Shown: positions 34,195-43,370 of the stretch, one piece after another | Numbering within the stretch: the first letter of the stretch is position 1 | How the letters are laid out: the number at the start of each line of letters is the position of its first letter | Assembly: GCA_040753875.1 (NCBI GenBank) | Contig: JBFMDV010000030.1 | Span: 19,429 to 83,428, forward strand | Origin: Candidatus Zixiibacteriota bacterium | GTDB lineage: Bacteria > Zixibacteria > MSB-5A5 > GN15 > FEB-12 | DNA: 64,000 nt | Direction: 5' to 3' | Program-made: the position numbers and the translations under genes | The notes under the pieces: generated by a model | What the model was told of the DNA's origin: nothing | Seen by the model: only the letters and a program-made list of their open reading frames with translations | Databases searched by the model: none

Positions 34195-35108
34195 CGCCGG
34201 ACCTTCGTGTTACCATTGCGGGTGTCGAATTCACCAATCCGATCATGACGGCGTCGGGCTGCTGCGGATACGGGGAAGAGCTGGCTGCGTGTTATCCGTT
34301 GTCGAAGCTGGGGGCACTCGTCACCAAATCCATCACGCTCAAACCGCGCCTGGGACATCCGCCGCCGCGCACGGCCGAGACCGCCTCCGGCATGCTGAAC
34401 GCTATCGGATTGGCCAATGTGGGGATCGATGCGTTCGTGCGGGACAAGATCCCGTTCCTGGAAAAGCAGAACACGAAGATCATCGTCAACGTCGCCGGCT
34501 CGACACTCCAGGAATATGTCGAAGTTTCGGCCCGCCTGGCCGACTGCCCGCGTGTGGACATGATCGAGCTTAATATCAGTTGTCCGAATGTCGACAAGGG
34601 AGGGATTGAGTTTGGCGCTGATCCGGTCATGACAGAGAGATCGGTGGCCGAGGTTAAGAAAGTGTTCCCGCGACCGGTGATTGCGAAGCTTGGCCCCAAT
34701 GTGACGGACATCGTCGCCATTGCGAAAGCCGCGGAACAAGGGGGAGCCGATGCGTTCGCGATCATGAACTCGGCGTTTGGCACCTCGATCGATGTAGAGA
34801 CTTGGCGTCCACGGTTGACCAACAACCGGGGAGGCCTCACCGGTCCGGCGATCAAGCCGATCGCGCTGGTGATGGTTGACCTGGTGCACAGCAATTGCCG
34901 GCTGCCCATTATCGGGATCGGAGGCATTTCGAATGCCGACGATGTGGTCGAGTTCATGCTGGTCGGCGCTATGGCCGTACAGATCGGGACGGCTCTGTTC
35001 GTGGAGCCGGACGCCCCGCTTAAGATCATTACCGGTCTCAAGGAATATATGAAACGTAAACATCTGCCGACCGTCGCGGACCTGGTGGGCAAGGTGAGGA
35101 AATACTGA
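34191..35108 (+). CDS. pyrD: Dihydroorotate dehydrogenase, catalytic subunit (class 1B)
   Basis: 305 residues from the GTG at 34191 (GTGACGCCG); a longer frame opens further upstream within pyrK but adds unrelated residues. The enzyme oxidises dihydroorotate to orotate in pyrimidine synthesis, with FMN. The substrate and FMN regions read MTASGCCGYG, TKSIT, NAIGLANVG and NISCPNVDKGG; the Cys of the last motif is the catalytic base of class 1 enzymes. Presence of pyrK next door defines the NAD-linked class 1B. The stop overlaps the pyrF start by one base. Confidence 0.97.
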   Translation: MTPDLRVTIAGVEFTNPIMTASGCCGYGEELAACYPLSKLGALVTKSITLKPRLGHPPPRTAETASGMLNAIGLANVGIDAFVRDKIPFLEKQNTKIIVNVAGSTLQEYVEVSARLADCPRVDMIELNISCPNVDKGGIEFGADPVMTERSVAEVKKVFPRPVIAKLGPNVTDIVAIAKAAEQGGADAFAIMNSAFGTSIDVETWRPRLTNNRGGLTGPAIKPIALVMVDLVHSNCRLPIIGIGGISNADDVVEFMLVGAMAVQIGTALFVEPDAPLKIITGLKEYMKRKHLPTVADLVGKVRKY

Positions 35109-36004
35109 TGTCTATAGTCAAGGATCTCCAGAAAATACAACAGAAGAACCGCAGCATGATCTGTCTGGGACTGGACCTGGATCCCAAGAAAATGCCCCAG
35201 GAGTACGCGAACACCATGAAAGGGATGTTCGACTTTGCGCATCGAATAATCGATGCGACGTCGGATCAGGTCTGCGCCTACAAGCCCAATCTGGCGTTTT
35301 ATGAGGCGCTTGGCCCGGAGGGATTGTCGCTTCTGAAACTGATTCGTGAGCGGATCCCCGATGATATCCCGGTCATCATGGATGGCAAGCGCGGTGATAT
35401 CGGCAATACCGCCGGTTATTATGCCGAGGCGATGTATGGGAAATTTCGAGCCGATTGGGTGACACTGAGCCCGTACATGGGATATGACTCAATCAGACCG
35501 TTTCTGGAACATAAGGACAAAGGGGTATTCATCCTTTGCCTTACGTCCAACACCGGGTCAAAAGACTTTCAGCTCATCGAAATCGACGGCAAACCGCTGT
35601 ACAAGATCGTGGCCGAGAAGGTTCACTACTGGAACAAAGAGCAGAATTGCGGTCTGGTGGTGGGGGCAACACATCCGGATCAACTCAAAGAGATACGTGT
35701 CGTTGCGGCTGACATGCCGCTGTTGATCCCCGGAGTGGGGGCACAGGGAGGGTCGCTTGAGGAAGCTGCCACGCTCGGCACGGAGCAGTTCCGTAAACCC
35801 GCGGTCATCAATGTCTCGCGCTCGGTGTTGTACGCCTCGACCGACAAGGATTTCGCCATGCGGGCGCGCCAGGAGCTTGAGAAGCTCAATGCTCAGGTGA
35901 GTGCTTTGCGCAGCCATTCCGTCAAAGGGGACACGCCATCAGTGGAAACATCTGCGAGCGCCGGGCCGCCGCCGGCAACTCCGCCGCTGCCACCGGCCGG
36001 ATAA
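35108..36004 (+). CDS. pyrF: Orotidine-5'-phosphate decarboxylase
   Basis: 298 residues, of the longer second type of PyrF. It makes UMP from OMP. The catalytic block DGKRGDIGNTAGYYAEAMYG (about 95-114) carries the DxKxxDI motif, with LGLDLDP at the N-terminus and LIPGVGAQGG as the phosphate-binding loop. A Ser-, Ala- and Pro-rich tail of about 35 residues (ending PPPATPPLPPAG) is an odd addition and not needed for activity. pyrE is not in this window. The gene faces the MFS gene with only 22 bases between. Confidence 0.97.
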   Translation: MSIVKDLQKIQQKNRSMICLGLDLDPKKMPQEYANTMKGMFDFAHRIIDATSDQVCAYKPNLAFYEALGPEGLSLLKLIRERIPDDIPVIMDGKRGDIGNTAGYYAEAMYGKFRADWVTLSPYMGYDSIRPFLEHKDKGVFILCLTSNTGSKDFQLIEIDGKPLYKIVAEKVHYWNKEQNCGLVVGATHPDQLKEIRVVAADMPLLIPGVGAQGGSLEEAATLGTEQFRKPAVINVSRSVLYASTDKDFAMRARQELEKLNAQVSALRSHSVKGDTPSVETSASAGPPPATPPLPPAG

Positions 36005-36026
36005 TTGCCTTGCCGTCGAGAATGGC

Positions 36027-37337
36027 CTACGAACCGTTGGTCGGCAATTCTGAGATTATCCCCTTTTTCAGATAAACCGGACGAATGTATTTCCGCAGGG
36101 CAGGCAATTGCCGTGCGAACAGCGCCGCGCCGATGATGCAGAACGCGCCACCGATCCCGACCGTATAGGGAGCCCCCATCGAACTGGCCATCGTGCCGGC
36201 CATCAGACTGCCAAATGGCAGGATGCCCCGAAACGCAACGGTGTAGAAGCTCATTACTCGCCCTCGCTTGTCATCGTCGGATATCGTCTGGAGCATCGTA
36301 TTGCTGGCGGCCATCTGCACGATCATGCCAAAGCCGGTGAAGAACAAGATGACGAGTGAGAGCCAGAACATCCGTGAGAGCGAGAAGAGGATCAGTCCAC
36401 TTCCGAAGATGGCGGCGCTGAGCGGTATGATGCGTCCCAGTCCGCGGACGTTCTTGCGCGCCGCCAGGAAAATGGCGCCTGTCAGGGCGCCGATCCCAGG
36501 CGCAGACATCAGGAAGCCCAGTGTGTGCGGACCACCACCAAGAATATCTTTGGCAAAGATCGGCATGAGCACGGTATAGGGGAGACCGACGAGACTCACC
36601 AGCGACAGCAACAGCAGAATGGACCGGATCGGCGGAAAGCCGTAGACATATCGCGCCCCCTCACGTAGTCCGTCCCAGACGGTTTCCCGCTCGCGTTTTG
36701 GCGTCATGGTTACCGGCAGACGCATGGCAAGCAGCGCCGCAAGCACTGCGATATAACTAAGCCCGTTGGCCAGAAAACAGATCCCCTCGCCAAAGGCGGC
36801 AATTAGGATCCCGGCCAGCGACGGTCCGATTAACCGGGAGCTGTTCACCATCGACGAATTGAGTGCAATAGCGTTGCTCAGGTCATCCTTATCGTTCAGC
36901 ATGTCGGACATGAATGCTTGTCTGACGGGGATGTCGAACGCGTTAGCCAGACCGAGCAAAGAGCTGAGCATCATCACGTGCCATACAGCCACAGTACCGG
37001 TCAGGACCAGCGCCGCCAGTGTCAGCGCCTGGAGCATGGCGGTAACCTGAATGGCGTACATCAGGCGGTAGCGGTTCCATCGGTCCGCCAGCACCCCTGC
37101 AAACGGCGCGATGACAAGAGAAGGGAAGAAGCCCAGGAAGCTGACCGCGCCAAGCAGAAAAGCCGAATCAGTGAGTCGATACACCAGCCAGCTCATCGCC
37201 ACCTGCTGCATCCAGGTGCCGATCAGCGAGATCGTTTGCCCAATAAAGAAGAGGCGGAAATTGCGGTGCCTGAGCGAGCGGAAGGTGCGGCGCAGGCCAG
37301 CCAGTAATCTGCCGGTACCTGCGGAGGTATCACTCAT
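36027..37337 (-). CDS. MFS transporter (EntS/MFS_3-like exporter)
   Basis: 436 residues with twelve predicted spans. The conserved loop after span 2 reads GVLADRWNRYRLM (about 80-92), and the first cytoplasmic segment RHRNFRLFFIGQTISLIGTWMQQ is typical of the MFS_3 group that exports drugs or siderophores. The substrate is unknown. The ATG overlaps the end of the ABC permease gene by eight bases, so it is likely in one operon with the permease and adaptor upstream on the minus strand. Confidence 0.9.
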   Translation of the reverse strand: MSDTSAGTGRLLAGLRRTFRSLRHRNFRLFFIGQTISLIGTWMQQVAMSWLVYRLTDSAFLLGAVSFLGFFPSLVIAPFAGVLADRWNRYRLMYAIQVTAMLQALTLAALVLTGTVAVWHVMMLSSLLGLANAFDIPVRQAFMSDMLNDKDDLSNAIALNSSMVNSSRLIGPSLAGILIAAFGEGICFLANGLSYIAVLAALLAMRLPVTMTPKRERETVWDGLREGARYVYGFPPIRSILLLLSLVSLVGLPYTVLMPIFAKDILGGGPHTLGFLMSAPGIGALTGAIFLAARKNVRGLGRIIPLSAAIFGSGLILFSLSRMFWLSLVILFFTGFGMIVQMAASNTMLQTISDDDKRGRVMSFYTVAFRGILPFGSLMAGTMASSMGAPYTVGIGGAFCIIGAALFARQLPALRKYIRPVYLKKGIISELPTNGS

Positions 37338-38547
37338 AGCGGAGTGCTTCGATGGGGTCCAAAGACGAGGCCTTGCGGGCCGGATAGAAGCCGAAAAACA
37401 TTCCCACCGCTGCTGAGAAAGCGAACGCCATGGCGACTGTTTCAGGCGATACTTTTGTAGGCCAGCCGGCGAACTTGGCGATCAAACTGGTGACTCCTAC
37501 ACCAAGCCCTATGCCGATAACACCGCCCACAATACTCAGGAGAATTGCCTCTACAAGGAATTGCTGGAGAATATCTCTGCGTCGTGCACCGAGTGATTTG
37601 CGTACCCCGATCTCGCGTGTACGCTCGGTCGCAGAGACCAACATGATGTTCATGATCCCAATGCCCCCAACCAGCAAAGAAACGGAGGCGATGGCGCCGA
37701 GAAGTGTGGTCATGGTTTTCGAAGTAGATGTTGCCATGCTGGCGATATCGGACTGCGAACGGATGGTGAAGTCATCTTCCTGCCAGTCCTGCAGCCGATG
37801 GCGCTGACGGAGAATCTGCTTGATCTGCTTCTGTGCGTCGTCGATCTGAGCTTTGCTCACCGCCGATACCACCGCCATGCTGACGTGCTCGATCCCCATG
37901 ACCTTGCGTTGAACGGTGGAAAACGGAGCGATAATCAGATCATCCTGATCCTGGCCCATCGCGGTCTGTCCCTTTGGCGTCAATGTCCCGATGACCAAGA
38001 ACGGAAGCTTGCCGATCCGGATCGTCTGGCCCACCGGACTCTGTCCCGGAAAGAGATTATCGATGACCGTCTGGCCAAGCAAACATACTTTTGTGCCGCC
38101 ACGGTCATCCTGCTCCGTGAAAGCGTCTCCCGAGGCTACCTTCCAGTCGCGAATCTTGAGAAAATCTGCGTTCCCGCCTTGAATTGAAGTGAACCAGTTG
38201 AGATTGCCAGCAACTACCTGACGATTCGTGCGACAGGATGGACTCACCATGGCAATTGCCGGTGCCTCATCTCGAAGCGCCTGCAGGTCCGCGAGATCAA
38301 GATTGACTCCCGCGCCGGCCCCAGTGCTCACGCCACCGGGCATCATGGAAGATGGAAATATCATCAGGACGTTTGTGCCCAGACTGGCGATCTGTGATTC
38401 CACGGCGCTCGAGGCCCCCTTGCCAATTGCCACCATTGCGATAACAGCCCCGACGCCGATGATGATGCCGAGCATCGTCAGCAGCGCCCTGGTCTTGTGC
38501 CGGAGAAGTGAGTCGAGCGCGATATTGAAAGTCTGCTCGAATCGCAT
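37330..38547 (-). CDS. MacB-type ABC transporter permease
   Basis: 405 residues from the ATG at 38547, preceded by GGAGGGAG; a longer frame to 38634 lies over the adaptor gene. An N-terminal span (about 20-40, LLTMLGIIIGVGAVIAMVAIG) leads to a MacB-like periplasmic domain (about 50-240), then three spans (about 285-310, 330-365, 370-395) with GIMNIMLVSATERTREIGVRKSLGA, a signature of the FtsX/MacB permease fold. MacB-type systems push toxins, peptides or lipoproteins out with an HlyD-like adaptor and an ATPase. The ATPase domain is not fused here and no ATPase gene is adjacent. Confidence 0.92.
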   Translation of the reverse strand: MRFEQTFNIALDSLLRHKTRALLTMLGIIIGVGAVIAMVAIGKGASSAVESQIASLGTNVLMIFPSSMMPGGVSTGAGAGVNLDLADLQALRDEAPAIAMVSPSCRTNRQVVAGNLNWFTSIQGGNADFLKIRDWKVASGDAFTEQDDRGGTKVCLLGQTVIDNLFPGQSPVGQTIRIGKLPFLVIGTLTPKGQTAMGQDQDDLIIAPFSTVQRKVMGIEHVSMAVVSAVSKAQIDDAQKQIKQILRQRHRLQDWQEDDFTIRSQSDIASMATSTSKTMTTLLGAIASVSLLVGGIGIMNIMLVSATERTREIGVRKSLGARRRDILQQFLVEAILLSIVGGVIGIGLGVGVTSLIAKFAGWPTKVSPETVAMAFAFSAAVGMFFGFYPARKASSLDPIEALRYE

Positions 38548-38548
38548 G

Positions 38549-39847
38549 CTATCGTCTCCCTCCGCCGGGGAATCGAGGCATGAACGGGTTCTGCGTTTGA
38601 GTGGTCGTGGCCTGCCCTGAGGTTGTCGATGCACCCACGATCACGGAATCCCCTTCCTGGAGTCGGGATTGCTCGATAACGACATACCTACTGTTTTGTA
38701 TTCCCTTGGCAATGCGAACCGGTCTGGGCAAGCCATTTTCCATTGTCCAGACTCTCGTTCCGGCTTGCGTGGAATCGCCGGCTTGTCCCCAGCCACCCCG
38801 GCCACCCCGGTGCGGTTGCGAGCGCATAGAGGTGCTGTCTTGAACATCGCTGGTGCTGGCAACGGCGCCGGGCTGTTGCGGCGGGCGATCCAGCGCTACC
38901 TTACGAGCTTCCGCGATCATGGCGAGTACGTCGGACGACGGACTGAACTTGAGTGCCTGCACCGGCAGCCGCAGGGCATTCTCCGCTTTGGCAACTTCGA
39001 TGGTGACCGTCGCTGTCATGCCCGGCATCAGTTTGAGCTCCGGATTGGCCACGTCAATGATGACGTTGTATGTAACAACGTTCTGGCTTATGATCGGAGC
39101 GAGACGAACTTGGCTGACTGTCCCATCGAAAACCTGATCGGGATAGGCGTCCACACGGAAAGTAACACGTTGCCCGTCTTTGACACTGCCGATGTCTGCC
39201 TCGTCAACGCTCGCCTCGACCTGCATTTGCCGTAAGTCGTTAGCTATGGTGAAGATAGTGGGGGCCGAGAGACTCGCTGCGACAGTCTGTCCGACATCGA
39301 CGTCTCTGGAGATCACGACTCCACTGATCGGCGCTTTAATCGTCGCATAGCGGAGATTCACCTGTGCGCGATCGAGCGTAGCTTCCGCCTGTTTCATACC
39401 TGCCTTGGCCGATTCGAGCGATGTTGTCGCGGCATCGATGTCCGCCTGGGAGATCATCCCCTTATCAAACAGCGAGTTCATCCGCTTGATATTCCGTTCT
39501 GCCTCGTTGAATGATGCCTGTGCTCGCTCGACATTGGCCTTCTGCTCGTTGACTGTTGCCTGAAGGTTAGTCGGGTCCAATTGCGCCAGAAGGTCCCCTT
39601 CCTTCACCTGCGAGTTAAAATCCGCATACAATTTGGCGATTGTTCCGGAAACCTGGGTGCCAACTTGCACGGTGGTAACCGCGTTGAGCGTTCCCGTCGC
39701 GCTGATGGTGATCGCCACTTCGCCACGGTCAACTTTGCCGAAACTGTAACTGGTCCTGGCCTGGGTGCTTCGGCCGAACAAGTACCAGCCGCCAACTCCG
39801 GCTACCACCACTGCCCCAGCTATCAAAAGTAGTTTTCGTGATCTCAT
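38549..39847 (-). CDS. HlyD/MacA-type periplasmic adaptor
   Basis: 432 residues from the ATG at 39847 (MRSRKLLL), which has a GGGAAAG upstream; an earlier ATG at 39883 would add 12 residues. A signal anchor (about 5-25) is followed by a barrel-sandwich domain (TISATGTLNAVTTVQVGTQVSG), a long hairpin of coiled coil (about 95-170), a lipoyl-like half motif (YATIKAPISGVV) and a beta-barrel domain. This links an inner-membrane permease to an outer-membrane channel. The C-terminal segment is rich in Gly, Gln and Thr. The permease gene starts one base after its stop. No outer-membrane channel is in the window. Confidence 0.93.
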   Translation of the reverse strand: MRSRKLLLIAGAVVVAGVGGWYLFGRSTQARTSYSFGKVDRGEVAITISATGTLNAVTTVQVGTQVSGTIAKLYADFNSQVKEGDLLAQLDPTNLQATVNEQKANVERAQASFNEAERNIKRMNSLFDKGMISQADIDAATTSLESAKAGMKQAEATLDRAQVNLRYATIKAPISGVVISRDVDVGQTVAASLSAPTIFTIANDLRQMQVEASVDEADIGSVKDGQRVTFRVDAYPDQVFDGTVSQVRLAPIISQNVVTYNVIIDVANPELKLMPGMTATVTIEVAKAENALRLPVQALKFSPSSDVLAMIAEARKVALDRPPQQPGAVASTSDVQDSTSMRSQPHRGGRGGWGQAGDSTQAGTRVWTMENGLPRPVRIAKGIQNSRYVVIEQSRLQEGDSVIVGASTTSGQATTTQTQNPFMPRFPGGGRR

Positions 39848-40006
39848 ATCATCTTTCCCAAACAGCTCGCCACGGGCCGTCATCCATTTGTAAACCCTGA
39901 TCCCGACAAGTGTTCCCGGCCCGGGGCACTCGTTCCATTACTCTTGAGATTAGACAGGCGGGGAATGCCGAAAGATTAACAGGCCGATCCCACCAGCGGA
40001 GGCACT

Positions 40007-40570
40007 TCATCCATCGAACTCGAACAAAAGCAGCGAATACAGGTAGCCGTCGTGGAACTCGTTGTTGATGAAGTAGTGATGCCGAAGGGTTCCGTCTCGT
40101 CTGAAGCCCGCGGCCTCCAGAAGCTTGCAGGCAGCGATATTCGGCTGTGAAGTCTGAGCATACACCTTGTTCAAACCGCGATATCGAAACAGATAGCGAC
40201 TGAGGATACGGATCGCCTCACGGCCAAACCCCTTGCGCCGTTCCTCCGGGTCGACCAGCAGCCCCAGCTCCGCCGAGCGGTTCAGCGGGTTCAGGTCGAA
40301 ATACGAAACCCTCCCAACCGGCACGTTGTCCGCCGTGCGAATCACCATGAACTGCTGGCGAAACGGCGTGCGCTCATCCTTCTTGAAATTTTCAGATGCT
40401 TCAGCTGCCGAATAGACGACGACCGGACGGCACGTCTGCGTTTGCGGTTCGCTCAGAAGGAACCAATGGTGCGTGTTGGCAATATCATCAGCCGTGGCTG
40501 CCCGAAGGTAGATCTTCTCTCCGACCAGCGATGGCGCCGTTGGGGGCGTCGCCTTTTTCTCAGCCATCAT
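40007..40570 (-). CDS. GNAT-family acetyltransferase (RimJ/RimL-like)
   Basis: 187 residues. The acetyl-CoA site reads LVDPEERRKGFGREAIRIL (about 117-135), and the C-terminal NIAACKLLEAAGFRRDGTLRHHYF follows the RimJ/RimL and phosphinothricin-type pattern with the N-KLLE-GF motif. The substrate, a protein N-terminus or a small molecule, is not known. The start overlaps the ppa stop, so it is coupled to ppa. ATG ATG at the start leaves two start choices. Confidence 0.88.
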   Translation of the reverse strand: MMAEKKATPPTAPSLVGEKIYLRAATADDIANTHHWFLLSEPQTQTCRPVVVYSAAEASENFKKDERTPFRQQFMVIRTADNVPVGRVSYFDLNPLNRSAELGLLVDPEERRKGFGREAIRILSRYLFRYRGLNKVYAQTSQPNIAACKLLEAAGFRRDGTLRHHYFINNEFHDGYLYSLLLFEFDG

Positions 40571-41127
40571 GCATACTTCCTTTTGATCTCATCCTCGTGA
40601 TCCCGATACATCTTCATGGCGTCCCGGATCGCGTTGTTGGCATCGATCCGCCCCCGTAGGGTGTCGACAATCACTTCCTTGTGCTCGAGCGTCTTGTAGT
40701 CCTCAAAGAACCGCCGAAGCTCCTTGACCGTGTGCCGTGGAATAGCCGAGATATCTTCGTATGTGTTCCAGGCGGGGTCATTGGCGTGGACAGCAATGAT
40801 CTTGTCGTCCTGCCCTTTTTCGTCGCGCATCGACATCATACCGATCGCTTTGCACTCGACCAGGCAGAGCGGGTGCAGTTCTTCCTGGCAAAGCACCAGG
40901 ATATCGAGAGGATCGCCGTCGTCGCAGAATGTCCGCGGGATGAAACCGTAATTGGCCGGATAATGGACTGAACTATAGAGGACGCGATCGGCCATCAGCA
41001 AGCCGCTTTTCTTGTCCAGTTCGTACTTGTTCTTGCTGCCTTTGGGGATCTCTATGATACCAAGAAATGACTCCACTATGTTATCGCCGGGGTGAATATC
41101 GTGCCAGGGATGAGCCAGATGTGCCAT
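40567..41127 (-). CDS. ppa: Inorganic pyrophosphatase
   Basis: 186 residues from the ATG at 41127, which has GGAG at a good distance; a TTG six codons earlier is not needed. It splits pyrophosphate and pulls biosynthetic reactions forward. The family signature DDGDPLDILVL (about 63-73) carries the metal-binding aspartates, and NKYELDKKSG, YPANYGFIP, and HANDPAWNTYEDI are other typical pieces. It is the soluble family I type. Confidence 0.96.
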   Translation of the reverse strand: MAHLAHPWHDIHPGDNIVESFLGIIEIPKGSKNKYELDKKSGLLMADRVLYSSVHYPANYGFIPRTFCDDGDPLDILVLCQEELHPLCLVECKAIGMMSMRDEKGQDDKIIAVHANDPAWNTYEDISAIPRHTVKELRRFFEDYKTLEHKEVIVDTLRGRIDANNAIRDAMKMYRDHEDEIKRKYA

Positions 41128-41266
41128 TGTTTCTCCACTATTCAAACTTCAAATATACCAAATGCCTGACCGCGCCGCAACCGTCAATCCCGCCTTGCGG
41201 CATGTGCTTTTCCGGAGGTCAGCCGATGCACCTTGACACCGTTGATTGTCGCCACTACCGTGAGGC

Positions 41267-41605
41267 ATGCGCAAGCAAGTCTATTTGCTCGCGGCAGTCA
41301 TACTGCTCTATCTCATACCGGCCTGGGTTATGGACTCGGTTTACGGTCCGTCATACGGTTTCCTGGCAGGCGAGGACTGCTGGCGGCCCGACGGTAACGG
41401 CGGCTGGGTTCAGCACGGTCGTCCTTCCGGACCTATGCCGGCAGAGCCAAGTGTTGACGTACCGCTCTGGGCGCGCTATCTCCCCATTTTTCTTCCGGGG
41501 CTGGCGCTGGTGCTGTTTCTCTTTACGCCTTTGAGGAAAGTGATGGAGCCATCTCTAGGTCGTGAATTGCCCGCGGATGCTGATGACAACACCCCTGACG
41601 AGTGA
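41267..41605 (+). CDS. Small two-span membrane protein of unknown function
   Basis: 112 residues. An N-terminal span (about 3-22, VYLLAAVILLYLIPAWVM) and a second (about 70-92, YLPIFLPGLALVLFLFTPL) flank a short polar loop rich in Gly, Trp and Pro (EDCWRPDGNGGWVQHGRPSG). No motif was recognised. It lies between the divergent ppa and the opposing tpx, with about 140 bases of divergent region before it. A longer alternative frame in another register (41067-41534) has no support. Confidence 0.6.
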   Translation: MRKQVYLLAAVILLYLIPAWVMDSVYGPSYGFLAGEDCWRPDGNGGWVQHGRPSGPMPAEPSVDVPLWARYLPIFLPGLALVLFLFTPLRKVMEPSLGRELPADADDNTPDE

Positions 41606-41625
41606 TTACGACCGGCCCTGGATCG

Positions 41626-42141
41626 TCAGCCGGCCACTTTCTTGAGAGCCTCGAGCGCGGTATCGTAGTTCGGTTCAGTGCCGACTTCGGGGACGATCTG
41701 GAAATAACGGATGGTATCATTCTTGTCGATGATCAGAACCGCTCGCGCCAGAAGCCGCACCTCCTTCATGAGGAGACCATACGCGGTGCCAAACGATACA
41801 TCGCGGTGGTCCGAAAGTGTCTGGAGCTTATCGACCGCTTTGGCTGCGCAGTAGCGGCTTTGCGCAAAGGGGAGGTCGACCGAAATCGTGTAGATCCGCA
41901 CATCGCCTGGAAGCTCTGCTGCCCGTCTGTTGAATGTCACCGTCTGAATATCACAGACCTTGGTATCGAGTGACGGCACCACGGAGAGAAGCCGAACGTG
42001 CCCCTTGGAGTCTGACAGTCTGACCGTCCCGAGCGAGTTGTCCAGCAACGTAAACTCCGGCGCCCTGTCGCCGATTTTCAACTCGGGCCCCACCAGCGTT
42101 ATCGGGTTTCCTTTCATAGTGACAATATTTTTCCGTTCCAT
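41626..42141 (-). CDS. tpx: Thiol peroxidase (2-Cys Tpx)
   Basis: 171 residues from the ATG at 42141, which has AAGGA seven bases upstream; the frame continues upstream to 42231 without similarity. Tpx reduces hydrogen peroxide and organic peroxides with thioredoxin. The peroxidatic Cys is in PSLDTKVCDIQT (about 58-69) and the resolving Cys in SRYCAAKAVDKLQTLSD, as in the usual two-cysteine type. The start region MKGNPITLVG matches the family. It acts in the cytoplasm (no signal). Confidence 0.96.
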   Translation of the reverse strand: MERKNIVTMKGNPITLVGPELKIGDRAPEFTLLDNSLGTVRLSDSKGHVRLLSVVPSLDTKVCDIQTVTFNRRAAELPGDVRIYTISVDLPFAQSRYCAAKAVDKLQTLSDHRDVSFGTAYGLLMKEVRLLARAVLIIDKNDTIRYFQIVPEVGTEPNYDTALEALKKVAG

Positions 42142-42272
42142 ACTATCGTCCTTTCTCTGTCTCCAAGACTCGTTCATGACCTGATGATGCCAGTGTAAAC
42201 AGGCGATCAGTTCGAAAGGTTCACGAAACAAAACAGATTGGTGTTGAGTCGTCGGGTCTCTATATTTGCAGA

Positions 42273-42749
42273 ATGAGCCCTGAACAATATCCCCAATACA
42301 TGGAACTTGCGCTCCGCGAGGCGGAGCTGGCGTTTGAGGAGTCGGAAGTACCGGTGGGGGCGATTGTCGTGCACGAGAATCGGGTGATCGGGCGCGGCCA
42401 TAACCGTACTATCGCGCTGCACGACGCCACCGCCCACGCCGAGATCATCGCGCTGTCGGCTGCTTACGAGCATTTTGGCGATTGGCGGCTCGAGCATTGC
42501 TATCTTTTTTCGACACTGGAGCCATGCGTGATGTGTGCGGGGGCGGCGGTTTTGTCTCGTGTGAAGACCATAGTGTATGGCGCCAAAGACCCCAAGTTCG
42601 GCGGCTGCGAATCGATATTTCAAATCCCGACCGAACCCCGCCTTAATCATCGGTGCGAAATAGTGGGTGGAATAATGGAAGCCGAGGTTTCGGACCTGAT
42701 GCGGCAGTTTTTCCAGCAGGTACGTCAGAACAAGAGGGAGGTCAATTGA
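42273..42749 (+). CDS. tadA: tRNA adenosine(34) deaminase
   Basis: 158 residues. It converts the wobble adenosine of tRNA-Arg(ACG) to inosine. The zinc and catalytic residues are in HAEIIAL (about 54-60) and PCVMCAGA (about 83-90). The preceding VPVGAIVVHENRVIGRGHN and the later VVYGAKDPKFGG are typical of TadA rather than of other cytidine/deoxycytidylate deaminases. The last two bases of tadA and the next gene are 36 bases apart. Confidence 0.96.
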   Translation: MSPEQYPQYMELALREAELAFEESEVPVGAIVVHENRVIGRGHNRTIALHDATAHAEIIALSAAYEHFGDWRLEHCYLFSTLEPCVMCAGAAVLSRVKTIVYGAKDPKFGGCESIFQIPTEPRLNHRCEIVGGIMEAEVSDLMRQFFQQVRQNKREVN

Positions 42750-42785
42750 CCGATTCAATAATCTTGTACAAAAACTGGAGGCGCC

Positions 42786-43298
42786 ATGAACTTCGATGCA
42801 GATACCGAATACGATTTGAATCACATCATCGCCAAGCCGCTGTTCTTTGGCATGACCGTGAACATTGTAGTCCCGATGGCTCTGTTGTTTGTCTGCTATT
42901 ACCTGACCACTCACGGGACTGTTCCGGACAAACTTGGCGAAACTAGGACGGTCGCGCTTTACCTGTTCGGCCTGTTGGCGGTTGGGGAGGCGGTTTTCGC
43001 AATATGGTGGCGAGGTCGTCTGTTTGGCACGCCCATGATCCGAAGTCGAGAGTCGTTTGAGTCGGATTTCGCCTCGGAGTATGCGCGTCGCTGCCGCCCC
43101 CTGTTCGTGGTGATTGCCTCGATCAGTCTTTACGGCTACTTGTTTTTCTTTTTGAGCGGGGAGTTCAACGATGCCGTCTATTTCGTTGTATTCTCATTTC
43201 TGGTGTTCCAGATGGTCCGTCCACGCCATGGAATGGTTCGAAAGCTGATCGACCGGCAGTTGGGGTTGGTCAAACAGGGGCGATTTTTGACGTCATAA
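42786..43298 (+). CDS. Four-span membrane protein of unknown function
   Basis: 170 residues with hydrophobic stretches at about 20-42, 55-75, 105-125 and 128-143. No catalytic motif was seen. A short acidic head (NFDADTEYDLNHIIA) and a basic tail (RKLIDRQLGLVKQG) suggest both ends are on the cytoplasmic side. An AGGCGCC lies before the ATG. It is followed by the tRNA-Ser gene and may share transcription with tadA upstream. Confidence 0.7.
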   Translation: MNFDADTEYDLNHIIAKPLFFGMTVNIVVPMALLFVCYYLTTHGTVPDKLGETRTVALYLFGLLAVGEAVFAIWWRGRLFGTPMIRSRESFESDFASEYARRCRPLFVVIASISLYGYLFFFLSGEFNDAVYFVVFSFLVFQMVRPRHGMVRKLIDRQLGLVKQGRFLTS

Positions 43299-43303
43299 AC
43301 CGC

Positions 43304-43331
43304 TTTACAGTGTCCTGGTTTTGTGTAGATT
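43304..43331 (+). promoter_or_regulatory. Sigma70-type promoter for tRNA-Ser
   Basis: TTTACA (43304-43309), 16 bases, TAGATT (43326-43331). Transcription would begin near 43338, about 33 bases before the mature tRNA, a normal leader for a stand-alone tRNA gene. Confidence 0.45.
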
Positions 43332-43370
43332 TGCTGCGGCCCGAAGCCGAGGGAGGTAACTCGTGAGATC

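Noticed and set aside
34137..35242. Two long minus-strand frames over pyrD
   Set aside because: Shadows of pyrD, which has coupling to pyrK and pyrF and full motifs.
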